A stretch of 64,000 nt of DNA from Planctomycetaceae bacterium (lineage in GTDB: Bacteria; Planctomycetota; Planctomycetia; Pirellulales; PNKZ01), in contig JAEUIN010000136.1 of the NCBI GenBank assembly GCA_016793115.1, positions 1-64,000 on the forward strand, given 5' to 3'. The notes under the pieces are model-generated. The model was not told where the DNA came from. It did not search any database and saw nothing but the letters and a program-made list of their open reading frames with translations. Numbering within the stretch: the first letter of the stretch is position 1; each line of letters opens with the position of its first letter. Shown here piece after piece: positions 23,810-32,523 of this stretch. Both the position numbers and the translations under genes were made by a program.

Positions 23810-26800
23810 ATGCTCCGCGGATTCGCTGCGCGAATCGTGCGCCGCTGCGCGCTCGTCGTCGGCATGGTCGCAGCGTTTCTGATGTGTGAGTTCGACGATC
23901 CGCGCGCGGCGCGCGCGCAGTCCGACTTCAACTTCCCGCCGCCGGCGGCGCACGAAGCCGTGATGTTCGGCGGCGACCAAGCGCAGCGCTGGACGAGGGG
24001 CGCGTACGACGTGTGGGTGTTGCGCGGTCGTTGCTATGTGCAGCAAGGCGCCGTCGCTCACGAAGCGCAAGAAGCCGTGCTGTGGGTCCGCCGCATGCCG
24101 GCCGACGCCGTGGCCGCCGCGCCGGAGCAAACGCACGTCATCGCGTATCTCGAAGGAGACGTGAAGATCGCGGATGCTCGCAGCGGCGGTTCATATCAGC
24201 TGCGCGATCGCACCTGGCTCGGCGAGTTTCTTTCGACGGCCGAACCGCAAGTGCGCACGCCGCCGCCGACCGGCGAACCGAGCGTGCCGCCGCAAGTGTT
24301 CGTGAACGCGCAGGCCCGCCGCGATGCGCTGCTCGCGCCGCTCCGGGCGCAGGCAGGAGCGGCGGCGGGCGTCGCTCCGGTTCAGTATCAACAACCGCTC
24401 GGCGGGACGACAAATCCTGCCGCGGCGCCGATTGTGGAGTTGCCGGCGACGACGCTGCCTTCGGCAACCTCGCCTTGGACAAGCGAGACGACGTCGTCGC
24501 CTTTGGCCGGGCCGACCGGGTTGCCCGGCCAGTTCGCCGGCCCAACGCCGGGAATCGCACCGGCTGCGCCGTCGCAGCCTTACTCGGTGATGCAACCGGG
24601 CATGCCGGCTCCCGCGTACACGAATCCTGCGCGGCCGAACCTCGGCGAAAACGTCGCGGTTCATCCGGACGCGCCGACCGGACGTCGATTGCGGGCCTTC
24701 TCGCGGTCGAGCGTGAAGGTGCAAGTGAAATGGATTCCCAATCCGAACAATCCGCAAGAATGGGTCGGCGTGATTTCGCCGGGTGTGAACCTGATCATCG
24801 ACGGTCTGCCGGGCGGGGTCAGCCAGCTCGACATTTCGACCGACCGAATGGTGATTTGGACCAGCGGCGCGCAAGAGCCCGATCTCTCGGGTGCGAAGAC
24901 ACAAGGGCTCGATCGCCCGCTCGAGATCTACATGGAAGGCAACATCGTCTTCCGTGAAGGGGATCGCGTGATCTACGCCGATCGGATGTATTACAACGTC
25001 AATTCGCGCGTCGGCACGATTCTCAACGCCGAGCTGCTCGCGCCGATTCCGGAATCGGGCCAGCTCGCGCGTTTGAAGGCCGATGCGATTCGTCAGCTCG
25101 GTGAAACGAGGTTTCTCGCGAACAACGCGACGCTCACGACCAGCCGCATGACGAATCCGCGTTACAGCTTGAAGTCGAACGAGTTGTATTTTGAAGACGT
25201 GCAGCGACCGTTGACGGAGCCGTTCAGCGGCGCGCCGGTCGTCGACCCGCTCACCGGCGAACAGGAAATCGCTCACGATCGCCTGGCGACGAGCACCGGT
25301 AACACGGTTTGGATCGGTCCGGTGCCGGTGTTCTATTGGCCGCGGCTGGCCACGGATCTGCAGAACCCGAACTTCTACGTGCGGAAAGTGCGGGTGAAGA
25401 GCGACAGCATTTTCGGCCAGGGCGTGCAGACCGATTTCGACATGTTTCAGATCTTGGGCATCAAGAATAAGCCGAAGGGGCACGACTGGCTGCTGAGCGC
25501 CGACTACTTCAGCGAACGCGGTCCGGCGGCCGGCACGACCTACGCCTACTCGGGCAAGAACTTCCTCGGTTTCGGCGGCGGCCGCTACCAGGGCATTCTC
25601 GACATCTACGGCATTCAAGACGACGGCCTCGATATTCTCGGCAGCGATCGGCGCGACTTGGAGCCGGAGAAGCACTTCCGCCATCGGATTTTCGGCCAGC
25701 ATCGCCAAGAGTTGCCCGACAACTTTCAACTTACGGCCGAAGTCGGCTGGATCAGCGATCGCAATTTCGAAGAGCAGTATTTCGAAAAAGACTACGAGAC
25801 GCTCAAAGACCGGGCGACCGGGTTCGAATTGAAGCGGCTCGTCGACAATACGTCGATTTCGCTGTCGGCCGATTATCGGCTCAACAAGTTCTTCGCCGAG
25901 ACGAATCAGTTGCCGCGGCTCGACCACTACCAACTCGGCGAAAGCCTGCTGGGCGACACGCTCACGTGGTATCAGCATTCCTCGGCCGAATACGCCCAAC
26001 TCCGCACGGCGTCGTTTCCGCGCAATCCGCAAGAACAGGCGAAGTTCCGGTACCTGCCTTGGGAAGTGACGTCGAGCGGCGAGCGGCTCGTGACCGCGCA
26101 AGAAATCGACATGCCGTTCGATCTCGGACCGATTCGCATGACCCCTTACGCCCTCGGCCAAGCCGGACATTGGGGCGAAGTGCTCGACGGCGACGATCAG
26201 CAGCGGCTCTACGGCCAGACGGGCGTGCGGGCCGCGCTCCCCTTCTGGTCGGTGAATCCCGACATCCGCAGCGAGCTGTTCAACGTGAACGGCATCGCGC
26301 ACAAAGTGGTGTTCGACGTCGACGCCAGTTTCGCGCAGGCCAATCGCGACTTGAGCGAGTTTCCGCTCTATGATCAGCTCGACGACAACTCCCAAGAACA
26401 GTTCCGCCGGCGCTTCGCCTTCAACACCTTCGGCACGGGCTTCGTGCCGCCGCAGTTCGACGAACGTTCCTACGCCCTGCGCAGCGGCTTGGCGGGCGAC
26501 GTGAGCAATCCCTCGGCGGAAATCGCCGACGATCTCTCGGCCGTGCGGATGGGAGTGCGTCAGCGCTGGCAGACCAAACGCGGGCCGCCGGATAAGCTGC
26601 GGATCATGGACTGGGTCGTCTTCGACACGGAGGCCGTGTTTTTCCCGCGGGCCGACCGTGATAACTTCGGGCAGAATTTCGGCTTGGTCCGCTACGATTT
26701 CCGCTGGCACGTCGGCGATCGACTCACGCTGTTGAGCGACGGCGGTTTCGATTTCTTCGATCAAGGACAGCAGACCGTGTCGGTCGGGGCGAAGCTTACG

Positions 26801-27139
26801 CGACCGACCAACGGCGAGTTTTACATCGGCTACCGTTCGCTCGAAGGTCCGTTCTCGCAACAGATGCTCATCACCTCGGCCGCCTATCGGTTGAGCCCGA
26901 AGTGGTTCACGTCGGCGGCGTTGAGCTACGACTTCAGCGGCACCGGCACGGTCGGCAACAGCTTCTCCTTGGTCCGCATCGGCGAATCGTTCTTGGTCGG
27001 ATTCAACTTCGCCTACGACGCTTATAAAGACAACTTCTCGGGCATGTTCGTCGTCGAGCCTCGTTTTCTCGCCGGGATGAAGGGGACGACGGCGGCCGGG
27101 GCGTTTATTCCCCCGACCGGACTGTACGGCTTGGAATAA
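23810..27139 (+). CDS. lptD: LptD-like (OstA) LPS-assembly outer-membrane protein
   Basis: An 1109-residue protein. ATG 23810 opens a signal peptide with the core CALVVGMVAAFLMC and a cut near ARAQSD. A Pro/Ala-rich N-terminal region follows, then an OstA-type beta-jellyroll (GDRVIYADRMYYNVNSRVG, FLANNATLTTSRMTNPRYS), then a long run of amphipathic strands with many aromatic residues, consistent with a large outer-membrane barrel. It should translocate lipopolysaccharide to the outer leaflet. It is longer than enterobacterial LptD (about 780), and the extra length is the linker region. dgkA follows after 12 bases, so an envelope-lipid operon is likely. Confidence 0.78.
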   Translation: MLRGFAARIVRRCALVVGMVAAFLMCEFDDPRAARAQSDFNFPPPAAHEAVMFGGDQAQRWTRGAYDVWVLRGRCYVQQGAVAHEAQEAVLWVRRMPADAVAAAPEQTHVIAYLEGDVKIADARSGGSYQLRDRTWLGEFLSTAEPQVRTPPPTGEPSVPPQVFVNAQARRDALLAPLRAQAGAAAGVAPVQYQQPLGGTTNPAAAPIVELPATTLPSATSPWTSETTSSPLAGPTGLPGQFAGPTPGIAPAAPSQPYSVMQPGMPAPAYTNPARPNLGENVAVHPDAPTGRRLRAFSRSSVKVQVKWIPNPNNPQEWVGVISPGVNLIIDGLPGGVSQLDISTDRMVIWTSGAQEPDLSGAKTQGLDRPLEIYMEGNIVFREGDRVIYADRMYYNVNSRVGTILNAELLAPIPESGQLARLKADAIRQLGETRFLANNATLTTSRMTNPRYSLKSNELYFEDVQRPLTEPFSGAPVVDPLTGEQEIAHDRLATSTGNTVWIGPVPVFYWPRLATDLQNPNFYVRKVRVKSDSIFGQGVQTDFDMFQILGIKNKPKGHDWLLSADYFSERGPAAGTTYAYSGKNFLGFGGGRYQGILDIYGIQDDGLDILGSDRRDLEPEKHFRHRIFGQHRQELPDNFQLTAEVGWISDRNFEEQYFEKDYETLKDRATGFELKRLVDNTSISLSADYRLNKFFAETNQLPRLDHYQLGESLLGDTLTWYQHSSAEYAQLRTASFPRNPQEQAKFRYLPWEVTSSGERLVTAQEIDMPFDLGPIRMTPYALGQAGHWGEVLDGDDQQRLYGQTGVRAALPFWSVNPDIRSELFNVNGIAHKVVFDVDASFAQANRDLSEFPLYDQLDDNSQEQFRRRFAFNTFGTGFVPPQFDERSYALRSGLAGDVSNPSAEIADDLSAVRMGVRQRWQTKRGPPDKLRIMDWVVFDTEAVFFPRADRDNFGQNFGLVRYDFRWHVGDRLTLLSDGGFDFFDQGQQTVSVGAKLTRPTNGEFYIGYRSLEGPFSQQMLITSAAYRLSPKWFTSAALSYDFSGTGTVGNSFSLVRIGESFLVGFNFAYDAYKDNFSGMFVVEPRFLAGMKGTTAAGAFIPPTGLYGLE

Positions 27140-27151
27140 GGAGCCGCTGCG

Positions 27152-27541
27152 ATGAGCGTCGACGAACGGCTGAGCCCGAACACCTGGGGCCGTAAGTTTC
27201 GCTGCGCGTTTCGCGGCCTCAAGCGCGGCTTTCGCGGCGAGAGCAGCTTCTTCGCGCACTTGTTCGCCACGGCCGCGGTCGCGACGGCCGCCGCCGCGCT
27301 CGGGGCCGATCGGACGGAGTGGTGCTTGCTCTGGTTGTGCGTGACGCTGGTGCTGACGGCCGAAATGTTGAACAGCTCGATCGAGCGGCTGGCCCGCGCC
27401 GTCGACGAGCGGTTCAATCCGCAGCTTCGCGACGCGCTCGACATCGCCGGCGGAGCCGTGCTGACCGCGGCGCTCGGGGCGACGGTCGTCGGCACGATCG
27501 TGCTCGGCCGCTTGATTCTCGTCACGCTCGGTTGGGCGTAG
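27152..27541 (+). CDS. dgkA: Diacylglycerol kinase DgkA
   Basis: A 129-residue integral-membrane kinase with three helices. The family pattern is there: an N-terminal amphipathic helix with RCAFRGLKRGFRGES, the catalytic stretch TAEMLNSSIERLARAVDE and the block ALDIAGGAVLT. It recycles diacylglycerol (or phosphorylates undecaprenol) at the inner membrane. It sits 12 bases after the lptD-like gene. Prokaryotic DgkA is usually about 120 residues, so this is full length. The Asn and two Glu in the signature are present. Confidence 0.9.
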   Translation: MSVDERLSPNTWGRKFRCAFRGLKRGFRGESSFFAHLFATAAVATAAAALGADRTEWCLLWLCVTLVLTAEMLNSSIERLARAVDERFNPQLRDALDIAGGAVLTAALGATVVGTIVLGRLILVTLGWA

Positions 27542-27545
27542 TGCG

Positions 27546-27559
27546 AAGCGGCGCCGCTT
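27546..27559. other. Perfect palindrome between convergent genes
   Basis: AAGCGGCGCCGCTT, a perfect 14-base palindrome between the convergent dgkA and the lipoyl-domain gene. It could be part of a bidirectional terminator hairpin but has no T-run. Confidence 0.3.
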
Positions 27560-27568
27560 GCGACGGCG

Positions 27569-27811
27569 TTACGCCTCCGTGTCGATCGTCGCCAGCTTCA
27601 TGCCGGGCCGGAGGCGGTCGTCCTCATACACAAACAGCGTGCGCAGTTTGCCGGCCGTCGGGGCGGGCAAATCGACGGTCACGCCGTCGGCCGCGATTTC
27701 GAGCAACCGGTCGCCTTCCAAAAAGGAACTGCCGACCTCGACCAACCAGAGGCTGACCGCGACCGGCTCGTCGCCGAGGTCGAGATCGGGCATGGTGAAG
27801 TCGACGAGCAT
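27569..27811 (-). CDS. Lipoyl/biotinyl-domain protein lacking the modified lysine
   Basis: An 80-residue protein that is just one lipoyl/biotinyl beta-barrel. It matches E2-type lipoyl domains: MLVDFTMPDLDLG, VEVGSSFLEGDRLLEIAADG, VTVDLPAPTAGKL. In active domains the block is EIETDKA-TVEVPAP; here residue 43 (the K) is Gly, so lipoate cannot be attached at the normal site. It therefore looks like a fold reused for another purpose. ATG 27811 aligns with the domain start; the earlier ATG at 27874 lies within the small-membrane-protein gene. It ends the ten-gene minus-strand run. Confidence 0.75.
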   Translation of the reverse strand: MLVDFTMPDLDLGDEPVAVSLWLVEVGSSFLEGDRLLEIAADGVTVDLPAPTAGKLRTLFVYEDDRLRPGMKLATIDTEA

Positions 27812-27834
27812 CGGCCGCGTCTCGCGGGGGAACG

Positions 27835-27930
27835 TCAGTAGCGGTAGGCCGTGACGGCGAGAAACACGAGCCAAGCGGCCATCGCCGCGGCGGCGAGGTA
27901 GAACAAGCGGCGAGCGCGCTGGGGATTCAT
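27835..27930 (-). CDS. 31-residue single-helix membrane peptide
   Basis: Translation gives MNPQRARRLFYLAAAAMA, then AWLVFLAVTAYRY and TGA. A basic N-terminus precedes one hydrophobic helix, a simple membrane microprotein. The frame lies in the gap between the Minf_1886-like gene (16 bases upstream) and the lipoyl-fold gene (24 bases downstream), all on the minus strand, which supports it being real. No family recognised. The start is the ATG at 27928-27930. Confidence 0.55.
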   Translation of the reverse strand: MNPQRARRLFYLAAAAMAAWLVFLAVTAYRY

Positions 27931-27946
27931 CGTCGGAGCGCTCTCG

Positions 27947-28396
27947 TTAGTTGCCGCGCGGCGGATCGATGACGTAGTCGCGGCGAAACGCCGTTTCGAA
28001 ATCGTAGACGCCGTTGAAGTCTTCGCGCTTGTCGTGCTTCGTCTTGCTCATCTCGCCGATGTCGATGAGGTTGAACACGATGTTGCCGAAATCGTCGGTC
28101 GTCCGCACTCCCCAACTCGCCAAGACCGTGTGGGCCATGTAGCCGAATTGCTCGTGCGCGTAGCGACGAATGGCTTCGCAGAGCTCGCGGCCGGTGAGGT
28201 GCCGTTGTCCGCTGGGGCCTTGTTCGGCCGCGGCGCGGTCGTCGGGCGCTTGCTCAAGATGTTCGATCGGCGTGTCGGTGCCCAAGCCGAGCGTATCGTG
28301 AGCGTAGCGCAGAGCTTCGAACACGAATCCATAGGCCTCGCGCTTGTAGCGCGGGTCGGCGGCGAGCAATTCGGGAAAACTCTGCGGCTTCGGCAT
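27947..28396 (-). CDS. Minf_1886-family protein
   Basis: A 149-residue cytoplasmic protein. The pattern (YKREAYGFVFEALRYAHDTL, HLTGRELCEAIRRYAHEQFG, ASWGVRTTDDFGNIVFNLI) matches a family found in planctomycetes and verrucomicrobia under the name Minf_1886; its function is not known. ATG 28394-28396 is chosen since everything upstream in frame lies antisense to the ricT tail region or is low complexity. It follows ricT after 32 bases and precedes the 31-residue peptide, so all three are probably co-transcribed. Confidence 0.8.
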   Translation of the reverse strand: MPKPQSFPELLAADPRYKREAYGFVFEALRYAHDTLGLGTDTPIEHLEQAPDDRAAAEQGPSGQRHLTGRELCEAIRRYAHEQFGYMAHTVLASWGVRTTDDFGNIVFNLIDIGEMSKTKHDKREDFNGVYDFETAFRRDYVIDPPRGN

Positions 28397-28428
28397 GGCG
28401 GCGATGACTGCGATCAGCAAAGAAAGTC

Positions 28429-29505
28429 CTAAGTTTGCGACGACGGCGGGGCGTCGTCGATTCGTTCCGGCGAAGGAGCGCGCGCTTCCGCATCGGCCGG
28501 CGATTCGTTCGCCGGGCCCGCCGGAGCAGCGTCGGCGGTCGGCTGCTCGCCGCCGCGTTGTTCCGGTCGGCCGTGTTGTTCGGCCGGAAGGTCGCCGGCG
28601 CGACCGGCTTCGCGCGGCGGGCGATTGCGCCGTGCGTCTCCCCGTCCTTCCCCGCGCGGCTCGCCGCGCTCGTCGTTCTGCGGCGGGCGGCGGGTTCCCG
28701 GCACGACGCTGAGCACGTCGGCGGCCGCGATCAGAATCCGGCGCCGATCTTCCGTCTCGACGAGCAATTGGCCGGCGAGGATTTCTTGGGCCAGCACGCG
28801 CACTTTGCCGTCGCGGGTCAGCACGTCGGCCCCGAGCGGCGGCATCTCCCGCTGCAATTCGTCGTAGGTGTCGTACTCGTAGCGCAGGCAACACTTCAAG
28901 CGGCCGCAACGCCCGGAGATTTTCGTCGGGTCGAGCGTGGCCTTCTGCAGCTTGGCCATCTTCATCGAGACCGGCGGCATCTCGGAGAGATGCGTGTTGC
29001 AGCAGACCGGTTTGCCGCAGTCGCCGTAGTCGGCGAGCAGCTTCGCCTCGTCGCGGACGCCGATCTGGCGCATTTCGATTCGGGTCTGGAAATCGTTGGC
29101 CAGAATTTTGACCAATTCGCGGAAATCGACCCGGTCTTCCGACAAGTAGTAGACGACCACGCGCTCGCCGCCGAACACTTGCTCGACGTCGACCAGTTCC
29201 ATCGGCAGCTTCAGAGCTTGGATATGCTGTTTGCAGACGTCGAAATGTCGCTTCTGCTGTTCGACCAGACGCTTCGATTCGCGCTCGTCGTCGGGCGACA
29301 TGACGCGCAGCACTTGGCCGCGTCGCGGGTCCGACATTCGCTCGATCACGGCGTCGCCGGCTTCCATCAGCACTTCGCCGACCTCGAGCCCCCGCTCGGT
29401 GCGCGCGATCACCCGATTGCCGCGGACGAGCGTTTCGCCGCGGCTGTTGGTGAACACGCCCAGCGAGCGCATCACGCCGTATCGGACGACGTATCGGTTC
29501 GACAT
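28429..29505 (-). CDS. ricT: RicT (YaaT/PSP1) iron-sulfur regulatory subunit
   Basis: A 358-residue PSP1-domain protein. The conserved Cys set is there: C163, C168 and C169 (DCGKPVCCNTH) and C200, C205 and C206 (GRCGRLKCCLRYEYD), which in the Bacillus Ric complex hold Fe-S clusters. RicT with RicA and RicF tunes RNase Y and mRNA maturation; no ricA or ricF is in this window. The last 80 residues are a Pro/Arg/Glu-rich tail not part of the family core. The start is ATG at 29503-29505. It lies downstream of the CPFC-2 gene in the long minus-strand run, 88 bases apart. Confidence 0.88.
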   Translation of the reverse strand: MSNRYVVRYGVMRSLGVFTNSRGETLVRGNRVIARTERGLEVGEVLMEAGDAVIERMSDPRRGQVLRVMSPDDERESKRLVEQQKRHFDVCKQHIQALKLPMELVDVEQVFGGERVVVYYLSEDRVDFRELVKILANDFQTRIEMRQIGVRDEAKLLADYGDCGKPVCCNTHLSEMPPVSMKMAKLQKATLDPTKISGRCGRLKCCLRYEYDTYDELQREMPPLGADVLTRDGKVRVLAQEILAGQLLVETEDRRRILIAAADVLSVVPGTRRPPQNDERGEPRGEGRGDARRNRPPREAGRAGDLPAEQHGRPEQRGGEQPTADAAPAGPANESPADAEARAPSPERIDDAPPSSQT

Positions 29506-29593
29506 CGAGAGCAGCCTGCCGGCGAGGGTGGGAAAAGTCGAGAATTCTCAGTATAGCCGCGTCGGCTCGGAGCGAAAAGGCGGCGACCGGGCG

Positions 29594-30718
29594 TCACTCG
29601 CGGACGCCGAGCACCGCGCCGCGCCGCAACGCGTCTTGCATCCGCTCCGGTTCCGCTTGCTTGAGGCGGCGCAAAGCCGCGGCCGCGTCGGCTTGCGGCG
29701 ACAACAGCAGATAATTGGCCGCCGCGCGATCCAGCGCCGGGTCGTCGCCGGACGATTGAAGGAACAACCGCTCGGCCTGTTCCGCATAGCTCCACGCTTT
29801 GCGGCGCGTCAGATCGGCGAGCGCTTCGGCCGCCGTGCCGGGCCGGGAGAGCAAGCGGGCCACGCTGCGGATCAAGCGCGCTTCGGGAATCGCGCGGCCG
29901 TATTGCATGTAGAATCGCAAAGCGCGCTGCACGTGCCGCACGTCTCCTTCCGCGGCGTCCGCGTTGTCGAGGTATCGCGCGTCGATCAAGTCGAGCGCCG
30001 TTTCCCCTTCGGCCCAGAGCAACCCGCCGAGAATACCGTCGAAGCCGGCGCGGAAGTCCGTCGTCTCCGCGGTGACCAACTTGCGCAGCAGCGCGACGTT
30101 CGCCGCCCGCTGTGCGGGGTCGGTCGCTAAGCCGAGCGCGAGCCCATAAAACCCCTTGCGCTCGTCGAGCACGGCGGGATCGACGAGCAAACGGCGAAAC
30201 GATTCGTAGGGAAAACCTGCGGCGACGGCGACGACCGCATCGAACGGGGCTCGCCCGTATTCGCGAAACGCGTCGTCCGCAATCGCCGGAGCGGGATGTT
30301 CGAGAAACTTCGTGAAGTACGGCAGCCGCTCGGCGGCGGGGAGTTGAGCGTCGGGCGTGCGAACGAAATAAGCGAGCGACGTTTCGTCGACCGGAGTCAC
30401 GTCCCACGAGGCTTCGCCGCGGCGTAGCAACAGCGCGAGGCCCGCGGACTCGACGAGATCGGCCGCTTGGACGTTCGTCGTCGCGCCGAGCGCGCCGCCG
30501 CCTTTCAGCGCTTGCCGGATCAAGTACCGCCGCAGCTTCCTTGTGGTGTCGACTTCCTCCGTCGCTTCGGCGATCACGACGACGTCGCTTTCCGCGCGCC
30601 GCTCGGCGAACGCCGGCTCGACGACGTTGCAGAAGGGGCAGGCTTGGAGAAAGGCCGAAGCTTGAAGGCCGAAGGCTGAAAAGAAGATCGCGACGACGGC
30701 GGCACGGCGGATCGACAT
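29594..30718 (-). CDS. Secreted CPFC-motif protein 2
   Basis: A 374-residue protein with signal peptide MSIRRAAVVAIFFSAFGLQA and a mature N-terminus QACPFCNVVEPAFAER. The CPFC (CXXC) right after the cleavage site is shared with the paralogue at 32524-33777. The body holds HEAT-like helical repeats (for example RFYMQYGRAIPEARLIRSVARLLSR). The overall likeness of the pair is structural: signal, CPFC, acidic beta region, then helical repeats. Role unknown; the CXXC may bind metal or be redox-active. It is 14 bases downstream of a DUF3299 gene. Confidence 0.65.
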   Translation of the reverse strand: MSIRRAAVVAIFFSAFGLQASAFLQACPFCNVVEPAFAERRAESDVVVIAEATEEVDTTRKLRRYLIRQALKGGGALGATTNVQAADLVESAGLALLLRRGEASWDVTPVDETSLAYFVRTPDAQLPAAERLPYFTKFLEHPAPAIADDAFREYGRAPFDAVVAVAAGFPYESFRRLLVDPAVLDERKGFYGLALGLATDPAQRAANVALLRKLVTAETTDFRAGFDGILGGLLWAEGETALDLIDARYLDNADAAEGDVRHVQRALRFYMQYGRAIPEARLIRSVARLLSRPGTAAEALADLTRRKAWSYAEQAERLFLQSSGDDPALDRAAANYLLLSPQADAAAALRRLKQAEPERMQDALRRGAVLGVRE

Positions 30719-30732
30719 GGCCGGCGCTCGCG

Positions 30733-31497
30733 CTATTCCACGCTTTCGGCGTCGAGATGGAAGATGGCTTCGTGCCGTCCGTTGCGATCTTTGTATTCGC
30801 GGAAGGTGAGAATTCCTTCCACGGCCACCGGGCGCGTGCTGAACTTCGTCGTCTTGCCGGGCACCATGTCGACGATGATGCAATCGTAGAGCAGCGCACC
30901 GGGTCCGAAACAGCAGCCTTGATCGTCGCGCACGAGAATGAAATTCTTCACGCCCGTCTCGAAGGGGCAACTCGGGTGGATGAAGCCGCGGATTTTGACG
31001 CGCTTGTTGAACAGCGCACGAACCGCGTCGGTGAGCAACGACTCGGAGAACGGGTCGTCTTTCTCCATCGGGAACATCAGATTGTCGAACGTGATGCCGA
31101 GCACGCCTCCCGAGGTCGAGGGCGCTTCGAGCACGCGCGTTCGCGGCGGCGGGGCGCTGCCGGCCGTTTTGCGAATCGGCGAGCGCGAAGAACGAACCTC
31201 GGCGGTGGCCGAAGGAAGGGCGCGCTGCATCGCGGGGCGGACGTATTTATCGGCCGTGGGCGCCGCGGAGGCGGCAGGCTTCACGGCGGACGCCGTAGCG
31301 CTCGGCGAGCCGCTCGCTTTCGCGGCGGCGATCGGCGCGGTACTCGCCGGCTGCGCGGCGCTTCCCGATGCGGTGGCGGTGGGCTTGAGGCGTGCTTGGG
31401 CGTCGCCCGTCGGATTGGCGCGATAGCAGCCGAGCGTCGCCGCGGAAACGGCGGCGCAGCCCCAAGCGACGACGAGAATTCGAGGAGCGATTGGCAT
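30733..31497 (-). CDS. DUF3299-domain exported protein, lipoprotein-like
   Basis: A 254-residue protein. The N-terminus (MPIAPRILVVAWGCAAVS, then AATLGCYR) is a signal with a possible lipobox Cys24. A Ser/Ala/Pro-rich linker spans about 35-115. The C-terminal domain carries the DUF3299 pattern: VKIRGFIHPSCPFE, VKNFILVRDDQGCCFGPGA, LYDCIIVDMVPG and PVAVEGILT. DUF3299 proteins occur beside ABC transporters in other bacteria, including (from memory) the Vibrio zrg zinc-uptake locus. The CC pair and neighbouring residues may bind metal. It is second of two DUF3299 genes here. Confidence 0.82.
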   Translation of the reverse strand: MPIAPRILVVAWGCAAVSAATLGCYRANPTGDAQARLKPTATASGSAAQPASTAPIAAAKASGSPSATASAVKPAASAAPTADKYVRPAMQRALPSATAEVRSSRSPIRKTAGSAPPPRTRVLEAPSTSGGVLGITFDNLMFPMEKDDPFSESLLTDAVRALFNKRVKIRGFIHPSCPFETGVKNFILVRDDQGCCFGPGALLYDCIIVDMVPGKTTKFSTRPVAVEGILTFREYKDRNGRHEAIFHLDAESVE

Positions 31498-31620
31498 GGG
31501 CAGGCTCAGACGGAGTGAAAGCTAGGACCGAGCGCAAGCGAGCGGATGGCCGGTACGCCGGCCGCGACGGTGTTCGACGGCGTCGGCTGCGAGGCGGGAA
31601 GACGAGCGGCCGGGTACGAT

Positions 31621-32340
31621 CTACTTAATGTAATCGGCATCGAGCCGATAAAGAACGTCTTTATTCACGTCCTTCGAGTGCGATCCGGCCACATGGAACG
31701 TGCCGGCAACGTGCCGCAGCTTGCGGTCGTAGTGGGTATCGAGGCCGGGAACTAGGTCGACGAAGATCATGTCGCTCGCCGGCGGCTGGCCGCCGAAGCA
31801 GCAATCGCCGTTGTCGCGGCAGAGCACGAACTTGGTGACCCCCTTCTCATGCGGCGGGGGAAACATAAACCCCTTGATGAAGATCCGCTTCCCTTCCAAC
31901 GCCAGCGCCGCGGGCGAAGCGGAATTGCGCAGCGCCTCGTCGGGGTGCTTCAAGGTTTCGTAGCTGATGCGTTCGTAACCGGGCGGAACTTCCGTCGCGT
32001 ACGTGTAGATCGAGAGACTCGAGCCGACGACCAAGAACGCCAAGGAGAGAGCGAGGCCTAGTTTCGCCGCCTTCATCCCGGTGAGTTCGTCGGACTGCCG
32101 GCGGATGCGCACGATCGCGGCGATCGCCAAAACCAGGCCGAGCGCCGGCAGGACTTTGAGAACCCAGAAGTCGAGCAGCGCGACGACGGACACCACGCCC
32201 AAGATCAAGCTGACGACGGCCGCGCCGCTCAAGGAGCGATAGTGCTCGTAGCCGGACGCTTCGCCGACCTGCGCCGCCGGACGATCGAACAACGAGCGCG
32301 AGCCGGCGGCCGGATCGGATTCGACGGAACTGCTCGACAT
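31621..32340 (-). CDS. Membrane-anchored DUF3299-domain protein
   Basis: A 239-residue protein. Two or three membrane helices near the N-terminus (VVSLILGVVSVVALLDFW, LPALGLVLAIAAIV and KLGLALSLAFLVVGSSLSIY) resemble DUF4190. The C-terminal half is DUF3299: IFIKGFMFPPPHEKGV, VTKFVLCRDNGDCCFGGQ, MIFVDLVPG and KLRHVAGTFHVAG. It shares the CCFG motif with the next gene downstream. ATG 32338-32340 starts a sensible cytoplasmic tail (MSSSSVESDP); an upstream ATG at 32418 is not needed. The gap of 123 bases to the lipoprotein-like gene holds no obvious signal. Confidence 0.82.
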   Translation of the reverse strand: MSSSSVESDPAAGSRSLFDRPAAQVGEASGYEHYRSLSGAAVVSLILGVVSVVALLDFWVLKVLPALGLVLAIAAIVRIRRQSDELTGMKAAKLGLALSLAFLVVGSSLSIYTYATEVPPGYERISYETLKHPDEALRNSASPAALALEGKRIFIKGFMFPPPHEKGVTKFVLCRDNGDCCFGGQPPASDMIFVDLVPGLDTHYDRKLRHVAGTFHVAGSHSKDVNKDVLYRLDADYIK

Positions 32341-32523
32341 GGCTTCGTTCGGAGAGCGACTCGCAGCTACATGCTGGTTGCGTACGAGAAATTCTATCCG
32401 TCCGGAGCCGCGCGACATTGTAAGTTTTTCGTTCGAGCTGCGCCGCAGCGGCGTGTTGTCAGGGCTAAGGGGCGAGCCGAACCGCCGCCTTCCCGATCGG
32501 TGCGAGCGGGAATCAGGTTTATT

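Noticed and set aside
24191-27259. A 1022-codon minus-strand open frame
   Set aside because: It is antisense to the LptD-like gene and lacks any recognised family pattern.
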